In this document: in pieces, positions 50,042-58,695 of the stretch
How the letters are laid out: each line of letters starts with the position of its first letter
Numbering within the stretch: position 1 is the first letter of the stretch
Assembly: GCF_013085545.1 (NCBI RefSeq)
Contig: NZ_CP039543.1
Span: 3,193,322 to 3,257,321 of the forward strand
Reading direction: 5' to 3'
DNA from: Oceanidesulfovibrio marinus
GTDB lineage: Bacteria; Desulfobacterota; Desulfovibrionia; Desulfovibrionales; Desulfovibrionaceae
Length of the DNA stretch: 64,000 bases
Program-made: the position numbers and the translations under genes
Notes under the pieces: model-generated
The model's input: the letters and a program-made list of their open reading frames with translations, nothing else
Databases searched by the model: none
What the model was told of the DNA's origin: nothing

Positions 50042-51093
50042 TGTCTCGCAAAAACGTCGATCGTGATGCTCTTATCGCGTCTCTGGGCAGCCTCAACGGG
50101 AGTCAGGTTCTCGTGGTCGGCGATCTCATGCTCGATCACTACCTGGTGGGCAACGTGGAGCGCATCTCTCCCGAGGCTCCGGTCCCTGTTGTTACTGTCA
50201 AATCCGAACATCTGCTCCTGGGCGGCGCCGGCAACGTGGCGCTTAATATCGCGCGTCTCGGCGGCGATCCCTACCTTATCGGGGTGACCGGTTCTGATGA
50301 CAACGCCGAGAACCTGCGCCAGCTTGTGGCCATGGAGGAGCTTGAAGGCAGCCTTGTCAGCGTGGACGACCGCCCTACCACCATCAAGACGCGTATCATT
50401 GCTCAGAACCAGCAGGTGGCCCGTGTGGACAAGGAGATATCCAAACCGCTGACCCTCGAGCAGACCAGGGGCGTGCTCAACGCCATCGCCGAGATCATCG
50501 ACGAGTTCGAGGTCATCGTTCTTTCGGATTACGGCAAGGGCCTCGTGACCATGGAGTTCATGGACGCCTTCCGCGCGCTGGTGCTGGCGCAGGATCGCCC
50601 TCCCAAGGTCCTTGTCGATCCCAAGCTCAAGAACTTCAACCTTTACAAAGGCGCCTACTGCGTTACTCCCAACTCCAAGGAAGCTCTGGAGGCAGCCCAC
50701 AGGCTGCAGTTCGAAAGCCGTGTGGATGTTCTCCGCACCGGCGCATCCATCTTCCGCCAGCTTGCCTGCGAGCACGTGCTTATCACCCTGGGCCCCAACG
50801 GCATGGCGCTGTTTGACACGCCCTCGGAGGTCTTCCACTTCCCAACCGTGGCAAAGCGTGTGTTCGATGTGACAGGCGCAGGCGATACCGTGATCGCGAC
50901 GCTGGGCGTCAGCCTCGCGGCCGGGCACGATCTGCTCACCGCAGCCTTGCTGGCCAACTACGCCGCCGGCAACGTCATCGGCGAGGTCGGCACGGCAACC
51001 ACCACGCAGGAAGCGCTGATCAACGCCATCCGCTACGGCCATGCACCGGAGATTGTTACCTGGCTGAGCGAGAAGGAAGGCGCTTCGTCATGA
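50041..51093 (+). CDS. D-glycero-beta-D-manno-heptose-7-phosphate kinase (RfaE1/HldA type)
   Basis: This 350-residue PfkB-family kinase starts GDLMLDHYLVGNVERISPEAPVPVV and shows LGGAGNVALNIARLG and the catalytic VTGAGDTV (278-285, D282). It phosphorylates heptose-7-phosphate for LPS inner-core synthesis. The adenylyltransferase half found in fused HldE is missing, so a separate hldC/rfaE2 gene should exist elsewhere. The start overlaps parB by one base and the stop overlaps the next gene by 4 (ATGA). Confidence 0.9.
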   Translation: MSRKNVDRDALIASLGSLNGSQVLVVGDLMLDHYLVGNVERISPEAPVPVVTVKSEHLLLGGAGNVALNIARLGGDPYLIGVTGSDDNAENLRQLVAMEELEGSLVSVDDRPTTIKTRIIAQNQQVARVDKEISKPLTLEQTRGVLNAIAEIIDEFEVIVLSDYGKGLVTMEFMDAFRALVLAQDRPPKVLVDPKLKNFNLYKGAYCVTPNSKEALEAAHRLQFESRVDVLRTGASIFRQLACEHVLITLGPNGMALFDTPSEVFHFPTVAKRVFDVTGAGDTVIATLGVSLAAGHDLLTAALLANYAAGNVIGEVGTATTTQEALINAIRYGHAPEIVTWLSEKEGASS

Positions 51094-52370
51094 CCCGGGC
51101 TTCGACTCCTCACGACTATACACGCGCCGACAGGCTCAAGGGCCTGATTGAGGCGAACACTGCCCTTGCGCATATCGAGTCTCTTGAGGAGTTGCTGCCC
51201 ACCCTGCTCCGCCTGGCACAGGACGTCACCTGCGCCGAAGGCGCCTCCATCCTGCTCTACAAGCCGGAAAAAGGCGTGCTGGAGTTTACCCTGGCCCTCA
51301 ACGACTCCCAGGACACGGCGCGCGAGCTCATGCAGAGTGGTATGGAGTTCAAGCTGGGCCAGGGAATCGCCGGCGTTGTGGCCGAAACGCGCAAGCCGCT
51401 AATCATCGACAACGCCTACCGCGACGATCGCTTTTTCAAGCAGTCGGATACAACATCCGGCTTTACCACCCGCTCCCTGATCTGCGTGCCTATTACCAAC
51501 AAAGACGATCTCCTAGGCGTGGTGCAGGTGGTGAACGCCAAGAACCGGGATAACTTTGATCAGGATGACCTGGACGTGCTGCAGAGCTTTGCCGACCTGG
51601 CCGCTGTGGCTCTGCTCCGTGCGCAGATGCTGGAGGCCATGCTGCGCGAGGAACGCCTGCGCGCACAGCTCGATGTGGCCGCCAGTATCCAGGAAAACTT
51701 CCTGCCGCGCCTGCCGGACCTGGGTGCAAATACCGGCATCTGGGCCAAGACCAGACCGGCCATCCATGTAGGCGGAGATTTCTACGACTGCGTGCCCATG
51801 GAGGACGGCAGCTTCATTCTCGCCGTGGTCGATGTCTCGGGCAAGGGGCTTCCCGCGGCCCTTGTCGCCACATCCTTGTGGACGCATCTCAGGACTATCT
51901 GCTCACGTGTGGATGCACCCCAGGATATTCTCTCGCAACTCAATATGCGCATGATAGACGTATTCCACGGCGAGCTGTTCGCAACCATCGCCCTGGCCAG
52001 ATTCTGGCCCGATAGCGGAAACGTCATAATGTCTTCCGGCGGGCACCTCCCGCCCATATATGTTGATGGTACAGGCCTGCGCGAGATCGAAGGGCTGAGA
52101 GGTCTCCCCATCGGCATCGAGGAGGACACGAGCTTTACCAAGGTGGCCGTTACCCTTGGTGCTGAATCATCGCTGGTCTTTGTCACGGATGGCGTAACAG
52201 AAGCCAGGCAGACGGACGGTTCGTTCTTTGGATCGAATCGGCTTCATGAATCGCTGCGCTGCATGGGGAGCTGTCCTCGCGGGCACGCTGTCATGACCCA
52301 CATCGAGGAGTGGGCATGCGATGGAACGCAGAATGACGACGTGACGGTGCTGGAGATTTGGCGACGGTAA
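51090..52370 (+). CDS. GAF-domain PP2C serine phosphatase (RsbU/SpoIIE type)
   Basis: This 426-residue protein has an N-terminal GAF sensor domain (about 28-180), a short coiled linker and a C-terminal PP2C phosphatase domain. The metal ligands are in VGGDFYD (D230, D233), VDVSGKGLPAAL (D248), FVTDGVTEA and NDDVTVLEI. Phosphatases of this type reactivate phosphorylated STAS anti-sigma-factor antagonists in partner switching. A STAS gene follows 37 bases downstream, with a parS site between them. No HPK-like anti-sigma kinase is in the window. Confidence 0.9.
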   Translation: MTRASTPHDYTRADRLKGLIEANTALAHIESLEELLPTLLRLAQDVTCAEGASILLYKPEKGVLEFTLALNDSQDTARELMQSGMEFKLGQGIAGVVAETRKPLIIDNAYRDDRFFKQSDTTSGFTTRSLICVPITNKDDLLGVVQVVNAKNRDNFDQDDLDVLQSFADLAAVALLRAQMLEAMLREERLRAQLDVAASIQENFLPRLPDLGANTGIWAKTRPAIHVGGDFYDCVPMEDGSFILAVVDVSGKGLPAALVATSLWTHLRTICSRVDAPQDILSQLNMRMIDVFHGELFATIALARFWPDSGNVIMSSGGHLPPIYVDGTGLREIEGLRGLPIGIEEDTSFTKVAVTLGAESSLVFVTDGVTEARQTDGSFFGSNRLHESLRCMGSCPRGHAVMTHIEEWACDGTQNDDVTVLEIWRR

Positions 52371-52386
52371 TGTTTCCCGTGAAACA
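52371..52386. promoter_or_regulatory. parS site 2 (ParB-binding)
   Basis: TGTTTCCCGTGAAACA has one mismatch to the parS consensus TGTTTCACGTGAAACA. It starts immediately after the stop codon of the PP2C gene and lies 21 bases before the STAS gene, about 4.5 kb from parS site 1. Confidence 0.8.
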
Positions 52387-52407
52387 TTTTTAGAGGAGAA
52401 CTCGGAA

Positions 52408-52722
52408 ATGTCGGCAGAGGGCAAAGAGATCTGGAACCTGGAAGTGGACAAGAGCGGTGTCATCTGGATCATTGGCGAGATCGACTACACGATCGCGTCT
52501 AAGCTCAGAAAAGAGCTCTTTCCCCGCCTGGAAGCCACCAGCGATGATGTTGCCTTCAACCTGAGCCGGCTTACCTACCTCGACAGCTCCGGTCTTGCCC
52601 TGCTTATCGAGATCAACAGGAAGCTCCACGAAAAAGGCAGGAAGATGATCATCTCAGAGATTACTCCGGATGTGAAAAAAGTTTTCGACCTGACCCAGGT
52701 AGCGAGGCTGTTCGGCGTATGA
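52408..52722 (+). CDS. STAS-domain protein (anti-sigma antagonist / MlaB type)
   Basis: This 104-residue single STAS domain has VIWIIGEIDYTIASKLRKELFPRL and the LDSSGLALL loop with S60, which aligns with the phosphorylated serine of SpoIIAA. MlaB, the STAS partner of the MlaF ATPase in E. coli, lacks a regulatory phospho-serine of this kind. This gene therefore could be either a partner-switch antagonist or an MlaB that is controlled by phosphorylation. It overlaps mlaE by 4 bases, favouring a transporter role. GAGGAG lies 10 bases upstream. Confidence 0.85.
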   Translation: MSAEGKEIWNLEVDKSGVIWIIGEIDYTIASKLRKELFPRLEATSDDVAFNLSRLTYLDSSGLALLIEINRKLHEKGRKMIISEITPDVKKVFDLTQVARLFGV

Positions 52723-53477
52723 CCCGCATACGAGAGGAGCTGCACACACTTTCCTGGCTCATCAACTGCCTGCTCAAGAGCACGCCGCGACTGCTGACCC
52801 AGAAGAAACGGTTCTACCTGTGGCAGGTGTGGCGAAATATGGCGCAGGTGGGTGCGGGCTCCATCGCCATCGTCACCATCATCGCCTTCTGCGTCGGCGT
52901 CATCCTCGCCCTGCACGCCGCCAATCAGCTGGAACGGTTTGGTGCGACCAGCTATGTGGCCAACCTTGTCGGCGTCATCATCATCAGCGAGCTGGGCCCC
53001 CTCCTCACCGCCGTGGTCATTACTGGCAGATCCGGAGCCGCCTTCACGGCCGAAATCGCCACCATGCAGATATCGGAAGAGATCGACGCGCTCAACGTCA
53101 TCGGTATCGACCCTGTTCTCTTTCTCGTGGTGCCGAAGCTTCTGGCCATGATCATCATGCTGCCTGTGCTCACCGTCTGGGCCGACTTCGTGGGCATCAA
53201 CTCCGGCATGCTCTACTCCGGCACCTTCCTCAGCATCAGCTACAAAACCTATTTTGCGCAGACAGCGAGCTTCCTGCGGTTCAGCGATCTCACCGCTGGT
53301 CTGGTCAAAAGCCTGGGCTTCGGTCTGGCCATTACCATTATCTGCTGCTGGCAGGGATTCCTGGCAAAAGAAGGCGCTGCCGATGTGGGCCGACGGACCA
53401 CCAAGTCCGTGGTCCAATCCATCTTCATCATCATCCTTCTCGACCTCTACTTCACGACCCTGAGCTATGCCTTCTGA
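52719..53477 (+). CDS. mlaE: MlaE-type lipid ABC transporter permease
   Basis: This 252-residue membrane protein of the MlaE/YrbE family has five or so helices, including GSIAIVTIIAFCVGVILAL, and the family motif ELGPLLTAVVITGRSGAAFTAEIATMQISEEIDAL. It forms the membrane core for lipid transport between the membranes. It overlaps the STAS gene by 4 bases and mlaF by 11. MlaA and MlaC were not found. Confidence 0.94.
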   Translation: MTRIREELHTLSWLINCLLKSTPRLLTQKKRFYLWQVWRNMAQVGAGSIAIVTIIAFCVGVILALHAANQLERFGATSYVANLVGVIIISELGPLLTAVVITGRSGAAFTAEIATMQISEEIDALNVIGIDPVLFLVVPKLLAMIIMLPVLTVWADFVGINSGMLYSGTFLSISYKTYFAQTASFLRFSDLTAGLVKSLGFGLAITIICCWQGFLAKEGAADVGRRTTKSVVQSIFIIILLDLYFTTLSYAF

Positions 53478-54261
53478 AGAAACCACCACATATCTCAACC
53501 GGGCGCCGGACATTGTTCTGGACAATCTCAAGCTCGGCTACGGCGATAACATCGTGCTCGAGCACGTGGATGTTGTTCTGCCTGCCAGCAAGATCTCGGT
53601 CATCCTCGGCGGCTCCGGCGGTGGCAAGTCCACCCTGCTCCGCCATATCCTGGGGCTGGAGCACCCCATGCGCGGCCGGATCATGATCAACGACAGAAAC
53701 ATCTTCGATCTGGACGAGAAACAGGGGCACGATCTCCGCGGCGAGATGGGCGTGCTTTTTCAGAACGGCGCCCTGCTCGGCTCGCTCACCCTGGGCGAGA
53801 ACGTGGCCCTGCCGCTCCGCGAGCATACGGAGCTGGATGAGGAAACCATAGAGACCCTGGTCCGGATCAAGCTCAATCTGGTTGGGCTGGACAAGTTCAT
53901 GGACTACTACCCCAGCCAGCTTTCCGGAGGCATGCGCAAACGCGCCGGCCTGGCCCGGGCCCTTGTGCTCGATCCGAACATCCTCCTGTGCGATGAGCCG
54001 ACCTCCGGGCTTGATCCCATTACGGCCGCAGAGCTGGACCAGCTGATCCTCGATTTGCACGATACATTCAATATGACTATTGTCGTTGTAACCCATGACC
54101 TGGACAGCCTGTTCGCCATCGCCGATTTCGTGGTAATGCTGCACAATGGCAACGTGCTTTTTCAGGGAGGGCTCGACGCGCTGAAAAAATCCAAACACGA
54201 GTTCATCAAACAGTTCCTGGGGCGGGAACCGGGCGAGCGGCATTCGCCTGATTTCCTGTGA
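53467..54261 (+). CDS. mlaF: MlaF-type lipid ABC transporter ATPase
   Basis: This 264-residue ATPase has Walker A GGSGGGKST (48-56), signature YPSQLSGGMRKRAGLARAL, Walker B ILLCDEPTSGLDP and the H-loop VVTHDLD. The LSGGM variant of the signature is typical of MlaF/Mkl-type ATPases. It would pair with MlaE and bind the STAS protein encoded upstream. An extended C-terminal end (EFIKQFLGREPGERH) could contact a second subunit, as in E. coli MlaF. Confidence 0.94.
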   Translation: MPSEETTTYLNRAPDIVLDNLKLGYGDNIVLEHVDVVLPASKISVILGGSGGGKSTLLRHILGLEHPMRGRIMINDRNIFDLDEKQGHDLRGEMGVLFQNGALLGSLTLGENVALPLREHTELDEETIETLVRIKLNLVGLDKFMDYYPSQLSGGMRKRAGLARALVLDPNILLCDEPTSGLDPITAAELDQLILDLHDTFNMTIVVVTHDLDSLFAIADFVVMLHNGNVLFQGGLDALKKSKHEFIKQFLGREPGERHSPDFL

Positions 54262-54294
54262 TACTCTTCTGCACAGCTGGTCGGGGTCCTGCGC

Positions 54295-55215
54295 ATGCAA
54301 TCGAAAAAGCAGTCCACATACGACTTCCTCAAGGCGCTCTTCACCATTGTCCTCGGGCTTATCATCCTGGGCAGCTTCGTCGTCGCCCTCGGCGGCTACT
54401 GGTTCTGGGAAAATCTTGATACCTACTACGCCCGGTTCGACAATATCCGCGATCTCGATACGGGCCGCACCGTAAAGTATGAGGGCCTGAGCGTAGGCAA
54501 GGTCACGGAGATACGCGTGGACTCCGAGCATCCGGAAATCATCGTGGTGGGCTTCGGTATCCAGAAGGATTTTACGCTGTACCAAGGGACAAAGGCCTCC
54601 ATCACGCAGAAAGGCCTTGTGGGTGACAACTACCTGCTGCTGACCCTGAACGGCGATGCCGGAGGAAAGCTCGAACCTGGTGCAACCTTGCCCACAAAGG
54701 CCACGCCCACGCTCAATGAGCTCGGCGCGACCATCGGCGAGTTCATCGAAGAAATACGTCCCAAATTCAACCGCGTGGCGGACGGTCTGGAGCGATTGGT
54801 CTCCGAGCAGAACACGGAGAACGTGCGCGAGGTGCTGTTCAAGGCGGATCGGCTGATGAACCAGGGGAACGAGCTCATCACCATGCTGCGCACCGAGTTC
54901 CAAGGCGTCGGCCCGGAGGCCAAGAGCACCCTGAAGGTCGCCTCCAACACCCTGGACAAGGGCGGCGTGGTTCTGGACAACGTCGACAAAAATTTCGCCC
55001 TGCTCTCCCGTGATCTCCGCGCCCAGATCGAATCCGTCAGCGACTCGATCAACACACTGAGCGGGCAACTGCAGCAAAGCCTCAATGTGGATCAACCGAA
55101 ACTGGAACGTCTGCTGGACGAGGTCTACGCCATGGCTCGCGACATCCGCATGCTGTCCCGATCCCTGCGCGAGCGCCCCTATGAAGTGATCTACCCACCG
55201 AAGCCCAAACCCTGA
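54295..55215 (+). CDS. mlaD: MlaD-type MCE-domain protein
   Basis: This 306-residue protein has one membrane helix (about 15-36), one MCE domain (about 40-125, ending near PGATLPTKATPTL) and a long periplasmic helical tail (about 130-290, EFIEEIRPKFNRVADGLERL onward). It ends in a proline-rich tip. MCE proteins form hexameric rings with a lipid tunnel. The long tail could bridge toward the outer membrane. The gene order STAS-mlaE-mlaF-mlaD is unlike E. coli mlaFEDCB, but the set is the same apart from MlaC. Confidence 0.92.
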   Translation: MQSKKQSTYDFLKALFTIVLGLIILGSFVVALGGYWFWENLDTYYARFDNIRDLDTGRTVKYEGLSVGKVTEIRVDSEHPEIIVVGFGIQKDFTLYQGTKASITQKGLVGDNYLLLTLNGDAGGKLEPGATLPTKATPTLNELGATIGEFIEEIRPKFNRVADGLERLVSEQNTENVREVLFKADRLMNQGNELITMLRTEFQGVGPEAKSTLKVASNTLDKGGVVLDNVDKNFALLSRDLRAQIESVSDSINTLSGQLQQSLNVDQPKLERLLDEVYAMARDIRMLSRSLRERPYEVIYPPKPKP

Positions 55216-55219
55216 GCCG

Positions 55220-55888
55220 GTGCCCAAGACTATGACACAGCACAATCGTTCTGCCCGCCAGATGACCACTCGCCAGCTTCCGTGCGCTCGCCGTCCCGTC
55301 ATGGGCGTACTCCTTCTTGCCACGCTGGCCCTCATGCTCTCTTCCTGCGGCACGCCGAACCAGCGCTACCTGCTGCAGCTTGCTCCACCGGAATGCGCGG
55401 ACGGCGGTCACACTCTGGAAGACCCGGTGCTGATGCTCGACGACTTCACCACCCTGCCCGGCATGGATCGCACCGCTGTGTTCATTGCCCAGGACAACGT
55501 CATCCAGCCTTCGACTGTCTGGTACTGGGAGGGCAACCCGGCGGAGATCATGACCCAGGCCGTGAGCGACCGTCTTGAATGCGCCGGGCCGTATCGCGTC
55601 TCCTGGCCCTACTTCGGCGAGCTTGAGCACGCCGCCGTACTGCGCGGCCGTGTCCGTGAGTTCCAGCTGGTGAATACCAGCCTGCCCGAGTTCCGAATCC
55701 GACTGTCCGTGGAGCTGTGGGGGCCACGCCACACGCGCATGCTCGCCATCAATACGTTCACGGCCAGCGAGCCTGTCGACGCCATCACTCCCCAGGCCAC
55801 GGCCAGTGCTGCGAGCAAGGCTGTGTCCAAGGCAACCTTGGCCATCAGTGAATGGCTGGACGCCAACCGCGGACTGGTCACGCCATAA
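55220..55888 (+). CDS. ABC-transport auxiliary lipoprotein (PqiC-like)
   Basis: This 222-residue protein has a lipoprotein signal with C43 (LMLSSCG). Its domain resembles the PqiC/YmbA-type auxiliary lipoproteins found next to MCE operons (RYLLQLAPPE, LMLDDFTTLPGMDRTAVFIAQ, YWEGNPAEIMTQAVSDRL). The start is a GTG at 55220, but the ATG at 55232 or 55262 would also leave a good signal. It sits 4 bases after mlaD and may take the place of MlaC or an outer-membrane partner. Confidence 0.82.
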   Translation: MPKTMTQHNRSARQMTTRQLPCARRPVMGVLLLATLALMLSSCGTPNQRYLLQLAPPECADGGHTLEDPVLMLDDFTTLPGMDRTAVFIAQDNVIQPSTVWYWEGNPAEIMTQAVSDRLECAGPYRVSWPYFGELEHAAVLRGRVREFQLVNTSLPEFRIRLSVELWGPRHTRMLAINTFTASEPVDAITPQATASAASKAVSKATLAISEWLDANRGLVTP

Positions 55889-55921
55889 CGCCGTACGAGA
55901 CGTTCCCGGAAGGAAGCAGCA

Positions 55922-56332
55922 ATGTCAGAGTCAGTTTGGTGGATCCTGGAAAAGGTCGCCGAAGACAAGATTCAGCGCGCCATCGATGAAGGCCAGTTCG
56001 AAAAGCTGCCCGGCATGGGCAAGCCCTTGGAGATGGAGGACACCTCCTGGGTGCCGGAAGAGCTGCGCATGGCCTACAAGATTCTGAAGAACTCAGGCCA
56101 TGTCCCCAAAGAGGTGGAGGAGCGCAAAGAGCTCAATAATCTGGTGGAGGCGCTGGAGAACTGCGAAGACGAGCAGGAGCGGTACCGCCAGATGCGCAAG
56201 CTCAACGCTATGGTCACGCGCGTCAATGCGTCGCGCGCCACGCCCGTCCGAGTGGATGTGGAAGACGCCTACTACGAGAAGATCGTGGAGCGGGTTCGAC
56301 TGTACGGCAAGCGACCCGACAAGGACCGCTGA
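55922..56332 (+). CDS. DUF1992 (DnaJ-homologue C28-like) protein
   Basis: This 136-residue protein belongs to the DUF1992 family, seen from EDKIQRAIDEGQFEKLPGMGKPLEMEDTSWVPEELRMAYKILKNSG. The family's role is unknown. Eukaryotic members carry a J-domain, which is absent here. The C-terminal half is a charged helix bundle. GGAAGGAAG lies upstream of the ATG. It is 24 bases from the convergent rsmB stop. Confidence 0.88.
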   Translation: MSESVWWILEKVAEDKIQRAIDEGQFEKLPGMGKPLEMEDTSWVPEELRMAYKILKNSGHVPKEVEERKELNNLVEALENCEDEQERYRQMRKLNAMVTRVNASRATPVRVDVEDAYYEKIVERVRLYGKRPDKDR

Positions 56333-56356
56333 GAAGATCGTACAGTTACCAAATAA

Positions 56357-57724
56357 TTATCGGACCGCGCGTAGCGACGCGGCGTAGAATCGTTCCTTCA
56401 GCACATCGGAGTTTGCGGTCCGGAATTCCCCTAGCTGCTCGAAACGTCCATTTCGCTCCAGAAAGCCGGAAATGGTCCTCTCGTTCTCCAAAGGGTCAAT
56501 CGTACACGTCAGGTACAAAAGCTTGCTCCCACGGCTGAGAAGGGCTGCTGTGGCGTCGAGGATTTCTGCCTGCATTTTCCGCAGGTTGGCAAGGTCATGC
56601 GGCTTGAGACGCCACGCTAGGTCCGGACGGCGGCTCATCACCCCCAATCCGCTGCATGGAGCGTCGATGAGAATGGTCTGCGGATGTCTGCCGGTCTCAT
56701 TCCGTGAGACAAGAGGCACATGTCTGGCGTCGGCTCGAAAAATGGGCGGCACTTTCAGATTGAGCCGAGCGCACTCGACTGGGATGCCGGAGAGCCGTCT
56801 CGCATTGAAATCGCTCGCCCAGATTTCTTCGTCCCATCGCTCCATGTAGAGCAAAGTCTTACCGCCGCGCCCAGCGCAGCAGTCCAGAATGGGTCCGGTC
56901 CATGTCTCCGGCTTGAGCGCGAGCAACGCCTCCTGTGAGGCCAGGCTCTGACGTGAAACGCGACCCTCCCTGATCCACTCGCCCAGCTCCGACGCTTCCG
57001 GTCCGGAACCGGCCGCAAAGGCCACGCCACTGGCGCAATGCGCGACAACGCCGTCCATGGAGATAAGCTGGTCGAGCGAGGCACCGCCCTGCCCTGCACT
57101 GACTGATCTTGGATTAGCGCGCAGGCCAAGGGGTGGCTGGCTGAGCCGCTCCTGGAACACCGTGTGGGCAAGCTCAGGAACGGCCTTGCGCACATGGGTG
57201 AAGAGCCATTGCGGCACGCCGTACCAGGCAGCCATGCCGGCGTCGCGATCCGTCGCCGCATCCAGATAGAAATCTCGCTCCGCAATCTCGTCTCGCATGC
57301 GATCCAACCCGCGCAGCACCCCGTTGGCCACTTTGGCCAGCTTGGGGGACTCGGCCTTCACCGCATCCACAGCCCAGTTCACCGTGGCGTAGGCCGGCAC
57401 GCGCTCCAGAAAGAGCAGCTCGTAGGTTGCAAGAAGCAGGATGCGCATTACGCCCTGCGGTATGGAGCCGGGTCTGGCCAGCCGGTGGTGCAGCAGGAAG
57501 TTGAGCCGGCCCAGATAGCGGAACACGCCGTACACGGACTCCGTGGCCAGGCCCACATCGCGTGGATCAAGTGATGCCCCGTGCCTGGCAATGGCGCTGT
57601 CCAATGCCTCCTGCAGCGGCAGATGATGCTGCAAGCTGCTGCGCAGCACTTCAAGCGCCAGGCGCCGCGCCGGAGGCACAGCCCGCGCACGCGGCTTGCT
57701 GGAACGTCTGGGGTTCGATCCCAT
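56357..57724 (-). CDS. rsmB: 16S rRNA m5C967 methyltransferase
   Basis: RsmB has an N-terminal NusB-like domain (about 15-150) and a C-terminal SAM-dependent methyltransferase domain. The 455-residue protein shows motif I DCCAGRGGKT (281-290), the motif IV cysteine C357 (DAPCSGLGVMSRRPD) and the catalytic C407 (YLTCTID), so the two-cysteine mechanism is intact. I use the ATG at 57724 rather than an upstream TTG. It begins 5 bases after the DUF116 stop and is the last gene of the hisS-aspS-def-fmt-DUF116-rsmB run. Confidence 0.92.
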   Translation of the reverse strand: MGSNPRRSSKPRARAVPPARRLALEVLRSSLQHHLPLQEALDSAIARHGASLDPRDVGLATESVYGVFRYLGRLNFLLHHRLARPGSIPQGVMRILLLATYELLFLERVPAYATVNWAVDAVKAESPKLAKVANGVLRGLDRMRDEIAERDFYLDAATDRDAGMAAWYGVPQWLFTHVRKAVPELAHTVFQERLSQPPLGLRANPRSVSAGQGGASLDQLISMDGVVAHCASGVAFAAGSGPEASELGEWIREGRVSRQSLASQEALLALKPETWTGPILDCCAGRGGKTLLYMERWDEEIWASDFNARRLSGIPVECARLNLKVPPIFRADARHVPLVSRNETGRHPQTILIDAPCSGLGVMSRRPDLAWRLKPHDLANLRKMQAEILDATAALLSRGSKLLYLTCTIDPLENERTISGFLERNGRFEQLGEFRTANSDVLKERFYAASLRAVR

Positions 57725-57729
57725 ACTTA

Positions 57730-58590
57730 TCAATTCTGGATAGCGGCGTGGTGCGAGGAAGGAGCTGCAGTATCAGCGACTGCGCTCTGCACACAGCATG
57801 AGATTGGCGGCGATTGCAGGAAGAGGCACAAGGCGGCCTCTACGGCGCTGCGCTGCACCGTCGTGTCCAGGCACGGCCCGTTTGGACGCTCGTTGAGGAT
57901 GCCGTACACCGGGATGGGATAGGTGTCCTGAATGCCGCTGGACAGATCGCGCTCGCAGGCCACGGCAATGATCAGCTTGGGCCGGGCCTGCACCACAATG
58001 CGCCGGGCAATGGTGCCGCCGGTAGCGATGGCCAGATGGACGCCGAACTCGTCGCGGATCTCCAGCAAGCTTTTGATAGGGCACTTGCCGCAGCGTTTGC
58101 AGTTGTCGATGTCGTACGTCAGGCGCATGTCGCAGCGGCTGGACTGCAGGCAATGCGGCATGAGAAGCAGAATTCTGTCGGCCGGATAGCGCACATTCTC
58201 GGCCCGCACCAGCTCGTTGTTCACCTTGATAAAGGAGTTGCGCACATCCTCCTTGGAGATACCCACGAGCCGGCCGAGCAGAGTCATGAGGGGCAGGAAA
58301 AATTTGATGGTCAGGCCGCGCATGCGCTGCGAAAAGAGCACGGGCCGGCCAAGAAAGATGTTCGCCAGCAAGGACAACCACGCCCACAGCGTGAACAGAA
58401 TGGCGGCGCAGAAGATGACGCCGAAGATGGTGGGGGCTGCCGGATGGAGCGAGCGGAAACCAACGTACGGAACAATCCACAGCAGAATGCAGACGATAAT
58501 GACCACGAGACTCGTGGCGGAGATGAGACCGATGAAGAGCCGCTTGCGCGTAACTCTTTCCGGTTGGATTTCGTGTAGGTTCTGGTTCAT
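57730..58590 (-). CDS. DUF116 membrane protein with cysteine cluster
   Basis: This 286-residue protein has two membrane helices (about 17-40 and 52-78). A cytoplasmic domain follows with cysteines C147, C153, C164, C167 and C170 (MPHCLQSSRC..CKRCGKC), which could bind an iron-sulfur cluster. DUF116 proteins are of unknown function and are common next to fmt and rsmB in anaerobes. A GTG at 58611 is an alternative start. The C-terminal Cys-containing tail (ISCCVQS) is less conserved-looking. Confidence 0.85.
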   Translation of the reverse strand: MNQNLHEIQPERVTRKRLFIGLISATSLVVIIVCILLWIVPYVGFRSLHPAAPTIFGVIFCAAILFTLWAWLSLLANIFLGRPVLFSQRMRGLTIKFFLPLMTLLGRLVGISKEDVRNSFIKVNNELVRAENVRYPADRILLLMPHCLQSSRCDMRLTYDIDNCKRCGKCPIKSLLEIRDEFGVHLAIATGGTIARRIVVQARPKLIIAVACERDLSSGIQDTYPIPVYGILNERPNGPCLDTTVQRSAVEAALCLFLQSPPISCCVQSAVADTAAPSSHHAAIQN

Positions 58591-58695
58591 GAGGAGTTCG
58601 AACCACTGCACAAAAGAGGGAAAAAACTGGTTGAATTCCCTCCTTACTAACTCAAATCAGCTCCGATGTGTAGGGTCACCGGAGCCTGGTCATAG

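Noticed and set aside
56940-56960. A third parS site around ACGTGAAAC in rsmB
   Set aside because: Only one half-site matches. The left half has no resemblance to TGTTTC.
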